Below, in pieces: positions 22,701 to 37,700 of a stretch of DNA of 64,000 bases. Position numbers and translations under genes: made by a program. Below the pieces are notes generated by a model, which saw nothing but the letters and a program-made list of their open reading frames with translations, was not told where the DNA came from and did no database searches. The stretch's first letter is position 1; every line of letters starts with the position of its first letter. This DNA is from Paraescarpia echinospica (lineage: Eukaryota; Annelida; Polychaeta; Sabellida; Siboglinidae): positions 63,152,076-63,216,075 of the forward strand of contig CM034535.1 in the NCBI GenBank assembly GCA_020002185.1. Direction: 5' to 3'.

Positions 22701-25700
22701 TTATTTTACAAATATGGTCATAAATAAGTCTGATAATCCGCGTCAGTTATGGAACTGCATCAATAACATTCTACACAGACGGCCTACTCCATCGCTACCT
22801 GATCATGTGTCAGTTAAGTCTCTATGTGATTCGTTCTCTAATCACTTCAAGAATAAAATCAGTATTATTCGTTCTGCTTTCCCACGTCATAATTTAAGTA
22901 ATGTCAGTGTGGACTTTCCACAAGTAAATTCTCAACTTGTATCATTTGAACCTGCAACAGTTGATGAAATTAGGAAAATAATTATGTCCTCCCCAAATAA
23001 ATCTTGTGCACTTGATCCATTTCCAACAATACTGCTAAAAGCATGTCTCGATACACTAATTGGACCTATAACAAATATTATAAATGCATCACTTTGCTCT
23101 GGCTGTTTTCCTGATGATTTTAAATATGCCCATGTCACACCACTTCTTAAGAAGTCATCTCTGCCTAAACAAGACGTAAACAGTTATAGACCTATTTCTA
23201 ATCTCAGCTTCATTTCTAAAAATACTAGAAAAGGTTGTAGCAAGTCGTCTAAGGTCTCACATTAGCACAAATGTCTTAACTAATGTGTCACAATCAGCAT
23301 ATAGGCAGTTTCATTCAACAGAGACTGCCCTCTTAAAGGTTCATAATGACATTAACTTGAACATTAATAATGGTAAAGTGACTGCACTTACCTTACTAGA
23401 TCTATCTCTCTGCCGCGTTTGACACGATTGATCACAGCATTCTCATTGAACGCCTATTAAAGTGGTACGGCATATCTGGCACAGCTCTAAGCTGGTTTTC
23501 TTTGTATCTAACTGACAGATACCAAACTATAAAGATTGGGAACTGCTTTTCAGCTGCACTGCCGGCTTTATTTGGTGTTCCCCAGGGTTCTGTTCTTGGG
23601 CCTTTGCTTTTTACTCTTTACACCACGCCACTTAGCTCTGTTATACAAAGACATAACTTAGATCATCATCTTTATGCTGATGATACTCAGATCTACATTT
23701 CGTTGGCTACCCCGGATACAAATCGCTCCCTTAACCAATTTAGTGATTGCCTTCAAGATATCTTCCACTGGATGACTGACAGCAAGTTGAAATTAAATGC
23801 AAATAAAACTGAATTGATCATTATTGTTACTCCAATGCAGCGTTGTAAACTGGATGGTTTTTTCCCTACGCGTATTTTGAATCAGTATATCACGCCAGCA
23901 ACCTCGGTGCGGAATCTAGGAGTGATCTTTGATAGTAACTTCAATTTCCGACAACACATATCTCAAACATGTCGCTGCTGTTTTTATCATATTCGTGATC
24001 TTCGCCGTTTTCGTCGGTATATGTCATTTTCTGTTGCTAAGACTATTGCAACAGCGCTTGTTAGCAGCAGACTTGACTATTGCAATTCCCTCCTTTATAA
24101 AATCGCTAGCAAGGATATCACAAAACTTCAGCGTGTCCAAAATTGTCTAGCAAGAGTAGTTACAAGATCTCCTCGTTTTTCTCGCTCTGTACCACTTTTG
24201 AAGTCTTTGCATTGGCTTCCTGTACGATATCGTATAATATTTAAGATCTGTACCATTACATACCAGGCACTGTCCAATAAGCAACCCTCTTATTTGCATT
24301 TATTGCTTACTCCTGTAAGAAAACCTATCCAGCTTCGATCATCTAGTTCTGACCTACTTTTTGTTCCTAGAGTCAACACTAACATTGGAACTAGGGCTTT
24401 TTCTGTTGCTGCACCAACTCTTTGGAATATGCTTCCTCTTAGTGTTAGATCAATTGAAAATATTACAAAATTCCGTCGTCATTTAAAAACGTATCTTTAC
24501 AACCTTGCTTACCCACCGTAGCTCCCTAGTGCCTTGACCCATCTGTTGACAACTGGAAAACTACTTATGGATTTTGAGATTGACCAACCCTTTTGTTTTG
24601 ATGCGCCTCTGAGCTTGGAGCAATAGTAGTTATCTTATTATTATTATTATTATATGTTGCAGTGCTGTAATTTATATGATCCTAAAATGTAATTAAAACA
24701 CTATTTTGGTACAACATATGTTATTGTATCATAAGTATTTTGCCCAAACAATATGTGGTAAAACAAAACCCTGTCAGACAATAATTTCTACACCGAACAT
24801 AATGATTGACTGCTGTGTAACTTTTTTATGATCCAATATTGTACTGCTACAACTTTTTATTTTTTTTATTATAAAGAGCAGATAAATGCCTGCACAATGA
24901 TACCTGCATTGTTAAATTCTGATGGCTAGAATTATACATACTTCATTACTGTGGAATGGGAGTGTCTGGTCACAGGCACATGTAGCTGTCAAGTGTCACC
25001 ACTACCACCCCGGGCAGCCTTGGTCAAAACAACAAGTGAACAACAGGACAGTCCCGCAAGTTACAACACTTACAAATCATGAAATAATACAACTACAACA
25101 TCGTCATACAATGTCCTAATCGAAATATAAATAGTGTATTGACTTCATGCAAAAATAAGGAATACAGAATGCGGGACTGGTCTCGTAGCGTGTTTACAAA
25201 ATGGGCGTGAACGACCAGCTTCCCTGACAACAACAATGATCGTCCAGCCGAAGTATCGAACAAAGTCGCATATAATTACATGAACATCGATGTCTGAATC
25301 ACTTTCTTCGATATCACTGTCATCACAGACACACGACTTCTGCAGACAAACGACTAGGACCAACAGACGCCATTTTATTCTCTCAAAAACTGGAGCAGCT
25401 TGAAAAAACGCATGAAACTTCGATAAGTCGAATAGCAACATACACCAGAAATACCCACAATTCATTGCCAATATGTTAATGAGACATTTTGAATGTGTTT
25501 CAAAAATATCCTCCAGAGTGCGCCTCTGGAATAGATGAAACTATGAAGCTAATCTTTTCGGGCGGGTTTGGCCGACTTGAGGAGTCGGAACTCGGGCGGG
25601 TTTGGCCGACTTGAGGTCTAATGGGTTAAAAATAAATGTGCCGGGTACCACCATACTGTTGTATCGTATATATGTGACAGTTATGGCACATAGTTAAACT

Positions 25701-28700
25701 AAAAGTGGCTTTATTTCATAAAGAAAACAAGCCGTTTCTCATTTCAATTAAATGTTCAACTAAATGTCTCATTAATAGAAACAAAGACATGTCATTTCGT
25801 AGATCCAATTGCAAAGTCATCAGAAGAACTAATTTTTAGTTTAATCAGGGACAAAAAAAAAGCAGTGGTGAACAAGGTGAAGCCAGCAGAATTTGTACTC
25901 TGACGCCGAGTCGCCGACGATGAATACGAAGGACCGACGTTGTCGAACTAAGTTGCATCACTTGGCCTATACTTTTCATTAACATTTCCTTTCCCGAAGT
26001 GGACGACTGAACAATCAGTAACATTGCTGGTGTTTGGTAACTTGCTAAAATAATCACCCGATGAGGGAATAACACATCTATGATGGGATAGCACATAACA
26101 ATGTCTGTAACCTGTGCATGTATGTTTGTCAATGTCCTCATCACTCATAGCTGCTAGGTGGCACTACCTATCCTAACTGGATGTAAACAGCCGCTATTTA
26201 CATTCTCTGTGTTCAGCAAGTTTCCTTTCGATGGTCATACGGAATATTTAGCTGCGTGTAATAAAATGTTACCTTATTGTCTTATTTTGTTTTATTCCAT
26301 CACAACTCTCAACTAGCATATATACACAGCGTAAATTAATTCACATAATCACAGCTAGTCCGATGGGACTGTTCTTCTAAACCTGGACTAGTCCTGTCAC
26401 TGAAACTACTCATCCAGGATGATCGGACCGGCCTTATTTGGCAGCCTGCAGATCCTCCATAAAAACATGACAGGAAGGTATCAATCATAATAAAGTGATT
26501 GGCCCATTCTGCTATTAATTGGCCAATGAAAACATTCATATTAATCTTATGATTGCGCGCTTATCAAAGCATCCCATTAATAGTGGAATACTGTGGTCGG
26601 GGAAGGACAAACTGTTTAATTATCCCGGGCATAAATGCAGCTCGAAAGTATGGATCCATTTCTGATTTAGAATCCTCTAGGACAGTGCACCATCGAACGT
26701 TAACATGTTGAAAGCAGTGTATAAGCTGTGTCTGTGAGAATATTAGGTCATTGGAAAGCGAGTCAGACAAGCTAACATTGATAACACGTGCACATTTTTC
26801 AAGCTGAATCAAACGTTTTATTTGTCTCTACCATTTGAGCAACACATGTATATATGTGTGTCATTGAAACAATATCCAGCTTGTAAACTCTGTTATTGTC
26901 GATCAGTTCCAAATTGCATACATTCATTTCAGGTCTGGTGGCACTGACTATGCTGCATTTGTGTTGACAATGTAGTTTTCTATTCAGATGTGTTCAAAAC
27001 GGACACAGGTTCATGAAACACGTTTACGTTTATTTCCCCGCTCTCTCCAAGCCACGGTGTCCCCTCTCCGATAGTCTCCACCACATATTTCATGAGGCTC
27101 ACACCACAGACAATGTCTTCATACCAGGAATCATGGACATGGTACCGTGATAAGGTTTTTTTTATGGAATCTGTCTTGTGGTGGCTGACAGGCCCCTAGA
27201 TTGTGTAAAGTAGAACCCCTGCTGGCGGCACCCACTAATTCTAGGATAAATTCTAACCCAGAAGTCATTGTCATCACTTCTTCCATCAAACAGACCTGTT
27301 CCAGTATAGTAATAGTAGACGGTTTAGTACATTTTTTAAATGTACAAGGAATAGCTCCTTTCTGTACACAGTTGCAGACTAGAATTCCCTTAGCCCCAAA
27401 ATGTCCAACCGTGATCAAGCTTCTACCTTTAAATGCAGAGAGTAGTGAAGGTATTAGAAAGCCTATGGATAGCATCCATAGGCATCATTTTAACAATTAA
27501 TGTCTTCTTTCTTTCTAAGAAAAATGTATTCCCAAATCAACTTATGTCCAGAGGATGACCACGGGATTATATACTGAATGATTATTCCCATTCCCATAAT
27601 GTAGATGTGAACATAGAGAGAACTCACCAACACATGTAGGCAGAGATCCCGTTTGACTCCACATGACAGCACTGGCTGAGGCAGTACACTTCCACTCCGA
27701 CTCGTCTGATAGCTGAAAGCCAGGTTGTGTGCAGTTGAACTTGACTACTGCTCCCTCCTTGTACGATGTCGCTATCTGCTCAGCACCTGCCGGTGTTCCA
27801 GTGTCGTTACAACTCTCTCCTAAAACGACACAATGTCACTTGTGAATAACATTTCTTCCTATCATTATTTTATTGTTACTGTCTTCGGATAATTTATAAA
27901 CAACTTCCAGGATTTGGCCACATTGGGTGATGGAAAGATTATCTGGGAATTAGTCACATTCATCGTCATAGTAGCAAAACCACACATTTAAAACAACCTA
28001 ACATTTTGTGTAAATAAAACAGCAGCAAACACGTTTTTTATAACAAGTAAAGCTGATTCGCAGCCATGTTTCACCAGCAGAATTAAATACATCCCTGACA
28101 AATGTCACAAGCATACCTTCACAGAGGATAGTTCCAAACATCCAACGGCCGTCGCTGCCACATTCTACTACATTCGTGCCGTCAGTATGATTCGTGCCAT
28201 CTTTCTGTGTATAAAGTAATTTGCACTTGACCTTAAATGTGCTCTGGTACAGGGTGTCGGGATTTGCTGGGTCGAAGGTTGCACCTGATATTGCTGCTGG
28301 CTTTCCACAGTTAACAACTGTAGAGTAACAGAAACAACTTGTGGTAGACATACACAGAAAACCAGTAAAGCGACGCAACAAAATAGCTTTACTTGTCCAC
28401 TGGGTTGTAGTATATAATCATGTAAGTAGCGAATCACATTGTGAAAATATATTACATACTAGCTGAGTTACCCGGCGTTGCCTGGGGGAAACGGCAGTCA
28501 TATACATCCTCAAATAATTTTGCACTGAAATCTAAAAAAAGTACTGCTGACATAATTATGAACACTCAAAATAGACCAAACCACAAATGCTCAACATTTG
28601 AGTTCCAGACACCCCAAACCCATCCCAAATGTTTGCCTACCCGCATTAATAAATTGTAACTGGTCATTGGCCTAGTTGTTAGGACAACCTTTTGCCAGAA

Positions 28701-31700
28701 ATTGCACGCGTTCACCCGTGTAACTGACGTAACAAGCAACAGGCAGCTGGGTAATGCGTCCGGGATTTTTTAACGTTGATAACATAAAAACTAATACATT
28801 TATCTGCATACACCCAGTGACACATTTTCAAACGTCAAAAACTTAAAAACTATTCAACATTTCTGGATATATCCAGCGACATATTTGTAGACGGTATAAT
28901 TATCTTTAAGATGATATAGAAAAACATTAAATTCCACAACTGGAACTACACGTACATCCTTTTGAAATATTGACCCCCAAAATGTCTAAATTTATTAACT
29001 ATCTCAATGGGCCCAGTAGATCAAATACAAAAATTCAGCCTGATACATGCAAAACTGATTGAGATGTGGGTGCACAAACAAACAGACAACGAATTGTTTT
29101 ATAATATAGAAGGCACCGATTAAAATTATTAGTATTATTACAATAAGGATTAAAGCAAATGTTACATAAATGGTTGTAACTGTCCAAGAAATTATGCATG
29201 TTGAACAGTGTTCGCCAATCGTATGTTAGCCATCACATTGTAATACCTGAACACGTACCTGGACATTCCAAACTGTCGCCAAAGATAAACTTGTACGAAT
29301 TCGATTCCTTATCATACACACAAGTGTGTTGTGTGACAACTGGGGCTGGCAGGTGATCTGTGCAGGTCGCATTGATTGTGTCACCATAATTGATAGGGCC
29401 TGTTGACGGTGCAAACACTGGTTTGTATGTCAATGATGACACGTTTGGGATGACACACGCTGCAACTGAATAGCAAAGAGAAACAGTAGTTCAAGGTGAG
29501 TTCTTATATAGCGTAATATCCAGTCCTCACGACTGCTCAAAGCACTTTACACTTTACTCCCTGGCAGACCTGTTCAATCGAACACCATCTCGACTTCTCC
29601 GAGAACCATCCAGCCACACTGCAATTAATGCATGAAGACTATTCGTACACAAATATCCACCACTGTCTATAGCCAGGTACTCATTCATACAGCTGAGTGA
29701 ACTGGAACATTGTAGAATGAACGAACTTGCCCAAGGTTCAACATGGCAGCACAGGATTCGAACCCGGGTTCTCTTCGTCGAGAGTCCGAAGCTCTAGACA
29801 CTGCCCCACTGTGCTCCATATTATTCATTATTTTCAACCCACCTGCAGCCGGAAAGTAAACAACTAAACAACAAATACTTATATCTGACAATTGGCAGGT
29901 AATAAGACTAAGAGTGCAATGATTTTGTTTAGTATTATTACCCCTAGTTAATACACTGCAACAATGCTTGCTGCTATCTCTTCTGACCTATATAAATCTT
30001 AAATGCAGCCTTCCAGGGGTTTTTGTAAACTAGATATAGTAATTATCACAAGTTTACCTTTGCATGTTGGGACATTGTCGGACCAACTACCACTTGATGT
30101 ACATGTGATTTCATTCTCGCCTGTCATCACATAGCCTATGTCACACACGAAACTTGCCACATCCTCAAAGCGAAATGGATTCATTGATGTCAGCAGTTGT
30201 CCGTTTGTAGGAGCGACGGTTTCAGCACAAATCTTTCCTGAAGGCACCAGATGACACATTTATACAAGTTTCTAGCTACAGCATAAAACAATGGCTACTA
30301 AAATGGCCAGTGTGTGCATGTGTGCATGTGTGCATGTGTGCATGTGTGCGTATCCAGCAAACATGCAACATTTTATAACATGTTAGAAAAGTTATGTCAT
30401 GGCAAAACCAATTTCCAACAGCATTTTCTACATTTAATAAAACATGCAAAATGTGTAGATGGGATTACATTAATAGTTTTCACTGATATAATATTGAAAC
30501 CTCACCTGTTACTACTATGAATTTAATGTATATCAACCACAGCCTGATCCGTTCTTCTGTTTTCTATTCCAATATTGAAAATAAAAACTATTAACACAGC
30601 TTGCTGTGAGTAGCACGGAACAGCGTCATACGTACGGACACAAGTGTGGTTGATGTAAAAACTATCTCCCGGCAGCAAGCCTGTCTCTTCTGCAGGAATG
30701 GAATAGTTGCTTGTGTGATCAGCTGTGAACAGCTCATAACCAGTTTTATTACAACTGCAGCTATATGAACCGGCGCTGTTGTCACACTTCTGGTCACATC
30801 CACCGTTCTTGGTGTCACATTCAATGATATCTGAAAGATGAGCACAGAAAGAGTTCTCAATGTCTACATCCACCATCCAGGGCAATGAGGGCACCACATT
30901 CATTGATATCTGAAAGATGCACACAGAACGAGCTCTCATCAGATATTCAAGATGTCACATTCATTGATATGTGACAGAATGTAGAAAGAGTTCTCAATGC
31001 CCACAGGACGTCACATTCTCTTGTGCCATTATATATCATATTATGAGGGTGGCACTAGACAGTTATGGACCTTTTAAAATTACTTACACAACACATGGCA
31101 GAGAATATCAACACAGACCATGTGCACATAATGTACAATACATTGTTCCAATCTCATACACAAACACACAGTGATGTATCCCTGATATGTAAAATAAAGT
31201 TTCTCCCAGTGCTACTGCATCACTGTATCAGGTTGGCTAAACATGCACAACATGCTGGTGGAAACAGCTATATAGAGAATACAACCAACCTACGACTATG
31301 TCTGGAGTCACTAGAGGTGTCCGTACTTACCATCACACTTTTTCTCATCACTTGTGGACACGTTGTAGCCGAGTCTGCAGCTGCAGACAAAGCTGCCCAT
31401 TGTGTTGGTGCACATTTGGTTACAACCACCGTTGTCTGTTGCACATTCATCCTCGTCTGCACAACATGCATGAACGTTACAAATGCAGTGGAACCTCATT
31501 AATACAAACACTTTGGTTACCAGGGTATGTGTCTGGATTAACAAGTTTTCCAGATAGATGAATCCTGCACATAATGGGGTGTATTAGTGTTACAAATTGA
31601 AATTGTGTTCCTGCGATATATGAATGCAAAGGTTTTCAGATTAACTAGGTTCAAGTGTATTTATGAAAATGCCTGCATGTATTAACATGGTATCACAAAG

Positions 31701-34700
31701 AAAAGATTCTCTGTAGATACATAATAATTTAGTTCACTTTTATTTAGGATAATACAACTATAAGAGTCTCTAATTAAGGTAGTAAAACTGTTATAAACAG
31801 TCAAGATTTAGCATACCTTGACAGAAGGGGATATCCGATCCAAATGTCTGATTGACGTTGCATTGAAGATCTTTAGTGCCGTTGATCTTGTAACCACTTT
31901 CACATGTTACTGTTATCTTATCTCCCAAGACTGTTTTGTTCTTGTTCAATTGTCCATGGCTGATAACAGGCAGAGGACATTCCAGCTCTGTAAACATACA
32001 CGTGATGCTTCATTTGTCATGTAACCATTCAATATGTCTGATAGCATAATACACACAAAAAGTACATAAAATGTTATAATGATTACACTAACTAAATAAC
32101 TGTTCAACCATATCTATACACACATATTCTTTTTAAGGTGTTAAATAATCAACATGATTTCAATTAAAAGTATTCAAGGAATTTATCAGTCATCATACAC
32201 TACAAAAACTTGCAATGTGTGATACTAGTATTGGTATATCTAAGACCTTTTGTTTACTGGTGTCATGGTGTCATACATACTCCGACACTGGATCTCTTCA
32301 CTGCCAGACCACTGTGCGTCCTCCTGACAGACGATCACTGGGCTTCCCGTCAACTCGTAGCCCTCGTTACAGGTAAACTTCACCACAGACCCGTAAGACT
32401 CTCCATCCCCAAATAACGTATTGTTCTTTCCATCGCTGATCTCTGGTTTTTGTAGGCATTTGGTAGCTGCAAAACACACATATCTGTACAATCTAGCTGC
32501 TACATTTGTTACGGGGACTACATTATGGGTAACGTTATGTTCTTTATTACTGGCCAGGATGCGGACATTATAATATAATTTCATGCATGAATGTGTGTAT
32601 TTGCATATGTGTATACGATGAATGAGTAATATAAGAAAATCATAAACATAAACATTATGAAACTAGAATACATTATCTAACCAAACTTTGCACTGGTCCT
32701 AGAATCAAATTTACATTGTGGTTTCAAAGGCAACCATACTGTAGTGTGTGAACACACATCATAGAAGTGTAGTGTTAACAACAAAAACAACACATTTAAA
32801 ACAAGAAACTTTTTAAAAACGCTTTTTCTTCAAAAAGGAAGATACCACATACAGTACCAGTACAAAAAGCTATGCACTGTTAAGACCAGACACCCGAGGA
32901 GAAATGGTGTTTTTATAAAAAATACTCAAAATGGTTTTCTGCCAGATTGTGATACCTTTGTATGCATACTATCAATAAAGTTCACTTCTATGACAATTAC
33001 ATACCTCTAAGTGAGTTTTAGTCATGGATCAAGCATGCCAATATCATGCAATCAAATCCATTATGCAATCATTGATGGCCATTTTCCCAAAAACATTTTT
33101 TTAATAAAATTTCTGCATTTGGAAACGTGATATCTCTGGGAGTAATTATGCTATATAAATAAGGTTTTCAGTTCTGCATTCAGCAGACTCTGCTATGTGA
33201 AATGATCAACCACTTATTTTAAAATCGTCAATAGTTTGAAAGACATAAGCATATTTGTTGCAAAATTTTTGGTTGTTGCAGTTTACCAAAAAATTCTTAA
33301 GAAAATAAAAACAAAACATTTTATAAAATGCTGTGATCATTTCACAATAGAATGTTTACAGAACAAGAATTATAATTATATATGTGCTCCAAAAAGAATG
33401 GCAGTGTTTCCAAATTTGCTAATATTTGCTCAAAATATTGGTCACTTTGTTTGTTACCATGGAAACGGGGGATCTGGCCAAAAAGTTCAATATATTTTTT
33501 ACTCAGTATGATCATTCCATACTTTGGGCAACATAATTTGCACAGTTTGTACAAATTAAAAATAACCTTAGCTACCTGCCGTGCCTGGCCTTAATGACAT
33601 TACATACCCCACAACACTGTTTATAAGTAGAGTTTCCAGGATTGTGAAATTGCCTAATATATAGTATAGATTTTTCCCAATAAGATGCCGATCATTAAAC
33701 ATGTCTTCACATCTACTTACAGGTATTCAAGCTTAATATGGATAAAATAATGGCACATCTGGTACAGAACCTTTATGTAATATTGACTTACAATTGCAGG
33801 ATGGTTCAGAACCTTTATGTAATATTGACTTACGATTGCAGGTCGGTTCATCTTCCCACTGACCATCGTTTTTACAAGTGATAGTATCCTTTGAGATCCT
33901 GTAGCCTCCGTAACATTTGTACGTGACTGTGTCACCAAACCGAACTCCTGTTGAACTCTCGGTGTAACCATTGTCAATCAGAGGAGCTTGTCCGCAGTAT
34001 TTGGCTGAATAGAGATAATTCAACATTTAAATGATCAGCAAGCTGATTCTGAAATGTCTTACTCCTGATTGTATCATAAGGTTAACCATTTGTGAGTGTA
34101 TACTACGCTAGGCCACTGTTACATACATGTCCCCTGCTAGTGTGTGGTTTTGTAACATATGCTTTTTGTGAATGTATGGATTCAGTTTGCTCAACATTTC
34201 AGACAAATAACAGATCCCAGAGAGTTGGTCAATTTTCTTTCAGCTGTTCATTGACATTTTAACGGAACCCCTAGAATGCCTTACACTTCACTGATGTCTG
34301 ACAGAATCCCTAAGTAATCACACTGATAGGTCAGTAAGAGAAATTAAAGTTATTGAAATGTCAACGTACAATTCAGACGTGTAACCAGTGTTTCAACAAT
34401 GTTGTTGGCTAACTAAAATTACTGCAATTTTTGTTAAAGAATCTATATTAGGTATATTTAAAAAAAAAATAACTTGTGTAATGTTTGTGGTTGCCCCAAG
34501 TTAGTCACTGCATCATGGCTTCAACATCTCATTCATACCTTGTGTTGTTTTTAAGTTACCAAAGGGCAATCATTTCCCCACACAAATTCACACCTCCCTT
34601 ACCTCCCTAGAGACGACCTGCAATACCCAATGGCACCACTGGTGGATAATATAATACTACGTGCATCAACTCTTATTTTGCTGACTAATTCTATATCCAA

Positions 34701-37700
34701 AACAATGTGTGCCTGTTCCTCACAAGAACTATTGTGTTAGCAAATACACCACACCAACAATAACTCCGACTGATATTTTATTATATTCACAAAACAATGT
34801 GTGCCTGTTCCTCGCAAGAATTATTGCATCAGAAATTTATAAACCATACCAACAATAACACTGATTTATATTTTACAATATTCAGAAAACAAGCATCAGA
34901 ATTAAAAAATTGATCGACCTGAAGTTTGAATAGTTACAGGCATGATTGAGCATGTGTCGGCATAGATAATTGATTGTTTCAGCACTTGGCAAAGCAATTG
35001 CAGGGATCGTTTAAGTGTATAACTGTTCACGTTATTCAAATTATGTCTGGAACTCATGGATGCAGATTATACCATTACAATAACAAACACTCTTAACTCT
35101 GTGTGCAGTACCGTGAAGCTTCTAAAATAGGAAACACAAACATCACACATTTCATGAAAACAAGTGTAGCTATTTGCCATCTTGTAATTAGTAATATGTT
35201 ATTTCATCAGGCTCTGTTGAAATCAAATGTCACTTACGTTCACACTTTGGCACCTGTTTCACATCCCAGCCTTCACCCGTGCATGTCATGACCACACTAG
35301 TCTTCCCAGCATGTTCTTCCTGTGCGAAGTGATGACCAGATTTACATGACACAGTGATAGTGTCTCCCATGTTCGTTGTGTATGACACCGGACTGTCGGT
35401 TGTGTCTTTATTAAAGCTTGGGTCAGGACAACCTGCAAAGAAGACCATTTAATCACCTTTTTCCATACAATACAATCTGCAGGGAGGCAAGAGGATTATC
35501 TGGACTGCTAAGAAGGATGTTGCAACAGCATCAAAATATATTATCTTGTGTATTTGTGCATTGTTTCTCTTATCAAGACTGATTCTCTTCATTAACAGAG
35601 GTGTTTTACCTGATTTACCATTGAGGTGCTCTGGACTAATAACGTGATGGTTTACTAATGGTAAGACATATATTCTATGGACTTAAAAAATTGATCGTTT
35701 TCCAATAGCTTACTTAGTTACTGATTCTCAGAACCAACAACAATTCCCAGATATTCTTTGGATCCATTATGTGGCTAGGTCTGTCCAGCTTACAAAGCAT
35801 CAAACCATATCAAGGACTGAACTAACACACCGTGAGAAAACACAGCCTTGAAGCCTTTCTCGCTGGTGATGGCACTGCTTGTCATCTTGATAAAGAATCG
35901 TCCCGTTGACGATGTTGTTGTTGGCGGTGCTGTTTTACTGTATTTACCAACTTTGTTGCCATCATCAAACAGCTAAAACAAATATGTATGATTTTAAATA
36001 TAATATTCGAGACTTTAAACACACGCATGTACTCAGGCAGGCATGCACAAAGACAATGAGATCAAGCTTTGTATGACATGAAATATCACAATCAATTCAT
36101 AATATTGGTCAACCTCTTGAAAACAATTTGCTTGATAAGCTACCAATTGTTTTGCACTGGTATATTACAAAATCACACAATCCAAGAATAAATGTAGGCA
36201 ATTCAAAATATACTCCTCTATAAAAAGTATACCTCAACAAAGTCCTTGTCGTCTCCCATAACAAAGTCATCAAACTTGAGCTGCATGCTCCTGCCATTGG
36301 GCTCTGTGATGTTCCACCTGCAGATCTGGTAGTTGGGATAGTTGATGCTGCCATAGCCTGGTGACATCACTATTCCACTTGATGCTGTGATGACTCCTCC
36401 ACATCCTGAACACAAGGCCAATTGTCCTTCACTTTCCAGATTTTTGTGGACACCACCAGTATATGGCAAGGCCGTGTTGGCCAAGAAACACTGTTTACTT
36501 TCCAGGGCACTGTGCACATGGGTGCGTGGCCATCGCCAAATTTGAGGCTTGAAAATAATTTTATGTCAATAACAGTCCACGTTTTTATTAACAATTTTAT
36601 AATTCTGATTTTCAAAATCATCACATTGTAACAACTAGATGCTTTTGTAGTGTTGATATTGTTATTTAAAAACACTTAAAGCAGACATAGACAATTTCCC
36701 AATAATTAATGTTAAAATGAAGCAAAACTATACAGTTTTTTTAAAAGGTAATAAAATGGTGAGATAGATATGTTTTATGGGCATCACATGTGTTTGGCAT
36801 ATTCGCACTGCTACACGAACAACAGAGGAATTAATTCTAGGAACCCCATTATGCAAAAAAACCTACTATAAATATTACTGAAATGACATAAAATAACAAA
36901 AAATTTAATCATACAATTTTTCTAATAGCTAGCCATAGCAATCTCTGCTGATGTGAACAATCCATTCTAGAGGTCTTCCTATTACAACATGTTGGTTTGG
37001 ATACAGATTCAAGTGAACAATCGACAAGAGTTTCAGGACAGAACATGTTTTCTTTATTTTTACTATCACGACAGCAAATACATCTTCACACTGACCTCTT
37101 CAGAGCAGCAAATACAGGCCTTGAATTTGGCAAATTTGAGGGCAAATGGACAGTTTTAGAGGGCGCCACCACTATTAGGCATGGCCATAGTGATCATGAA
37201 ACACTGTTTAATATTCAGGGCATTGTGACATGGCAGTGTGGCCACCGCTGCTGCTTCCAAATATGTCATCAATAGTCTATGTCTTTATTAACAGTTTCAG
37301 AACTTTCATGTTTCACACTGTCACAAATTTATTTCTTTGCAGTGTAAATTTATTTAAAAAAAACTTAAATCAAACCTCACCAAAAAATGTTACCAAAAAC
37401 GAATGTTAAAATAGTGCAAAACTATAGTTTTCTGTAAGGGTAATAAAATGGTGACGCAGACATTGTTTTATGGGTATCACATTTATTTGATATATTTGCG
37501 TTGGATATGAACAGACAGTGGAAATGTTGAGGAGCTCATTTAAAGTTTATGCAAAAAACAAACCAGTCTAAACACTATTAAAAGGACGTAAAATGACAAC
37601 AATAATACTAGCTCAGTGTATTCACCTTCAATGTATGAGCACTTGAAGCCTTTTCCATTGAACTGTTGCTGGGTGTGAAGATACAGTCTCACTGCTTTTG

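Larger units (their letters stand above)
21405..24655 (+). mobile_element. L2/CR1-like non-LTR retrotransposon with 2A-like motif
   Basis: Nearly full-length second-ORF region: APE endonuclease, reverse transcriptase and carboxy domain on the plus strand, then a short 3' region ending in (TTA)n at about 24635-24655. The frame is broken three times (a 53-bp duplication, a one-base gain near 23217 and about four extra bases near 23408), so the copy is dead, though it seems fairly young. It lies antisense in the intron between exons 22 and 23. Confidence 0.88.
21141..25629. mobile_element. Candidate piggyBac-like element with TTAA ends, carrying the L2-like LINE
   Basis: Left end ttaaccctttagac and right end gtctaatgggttaa are near-perfect inverses (one mismatch) and both start at TTAA, the piggyBac target. 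Both flanks share taacttttttatg and actgctacaa motifs. No transposase is seen, so this would be a non-autonomous copy into which the LINE inserted. Only about 14 bp of the termini match. Confidence 0.4.
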
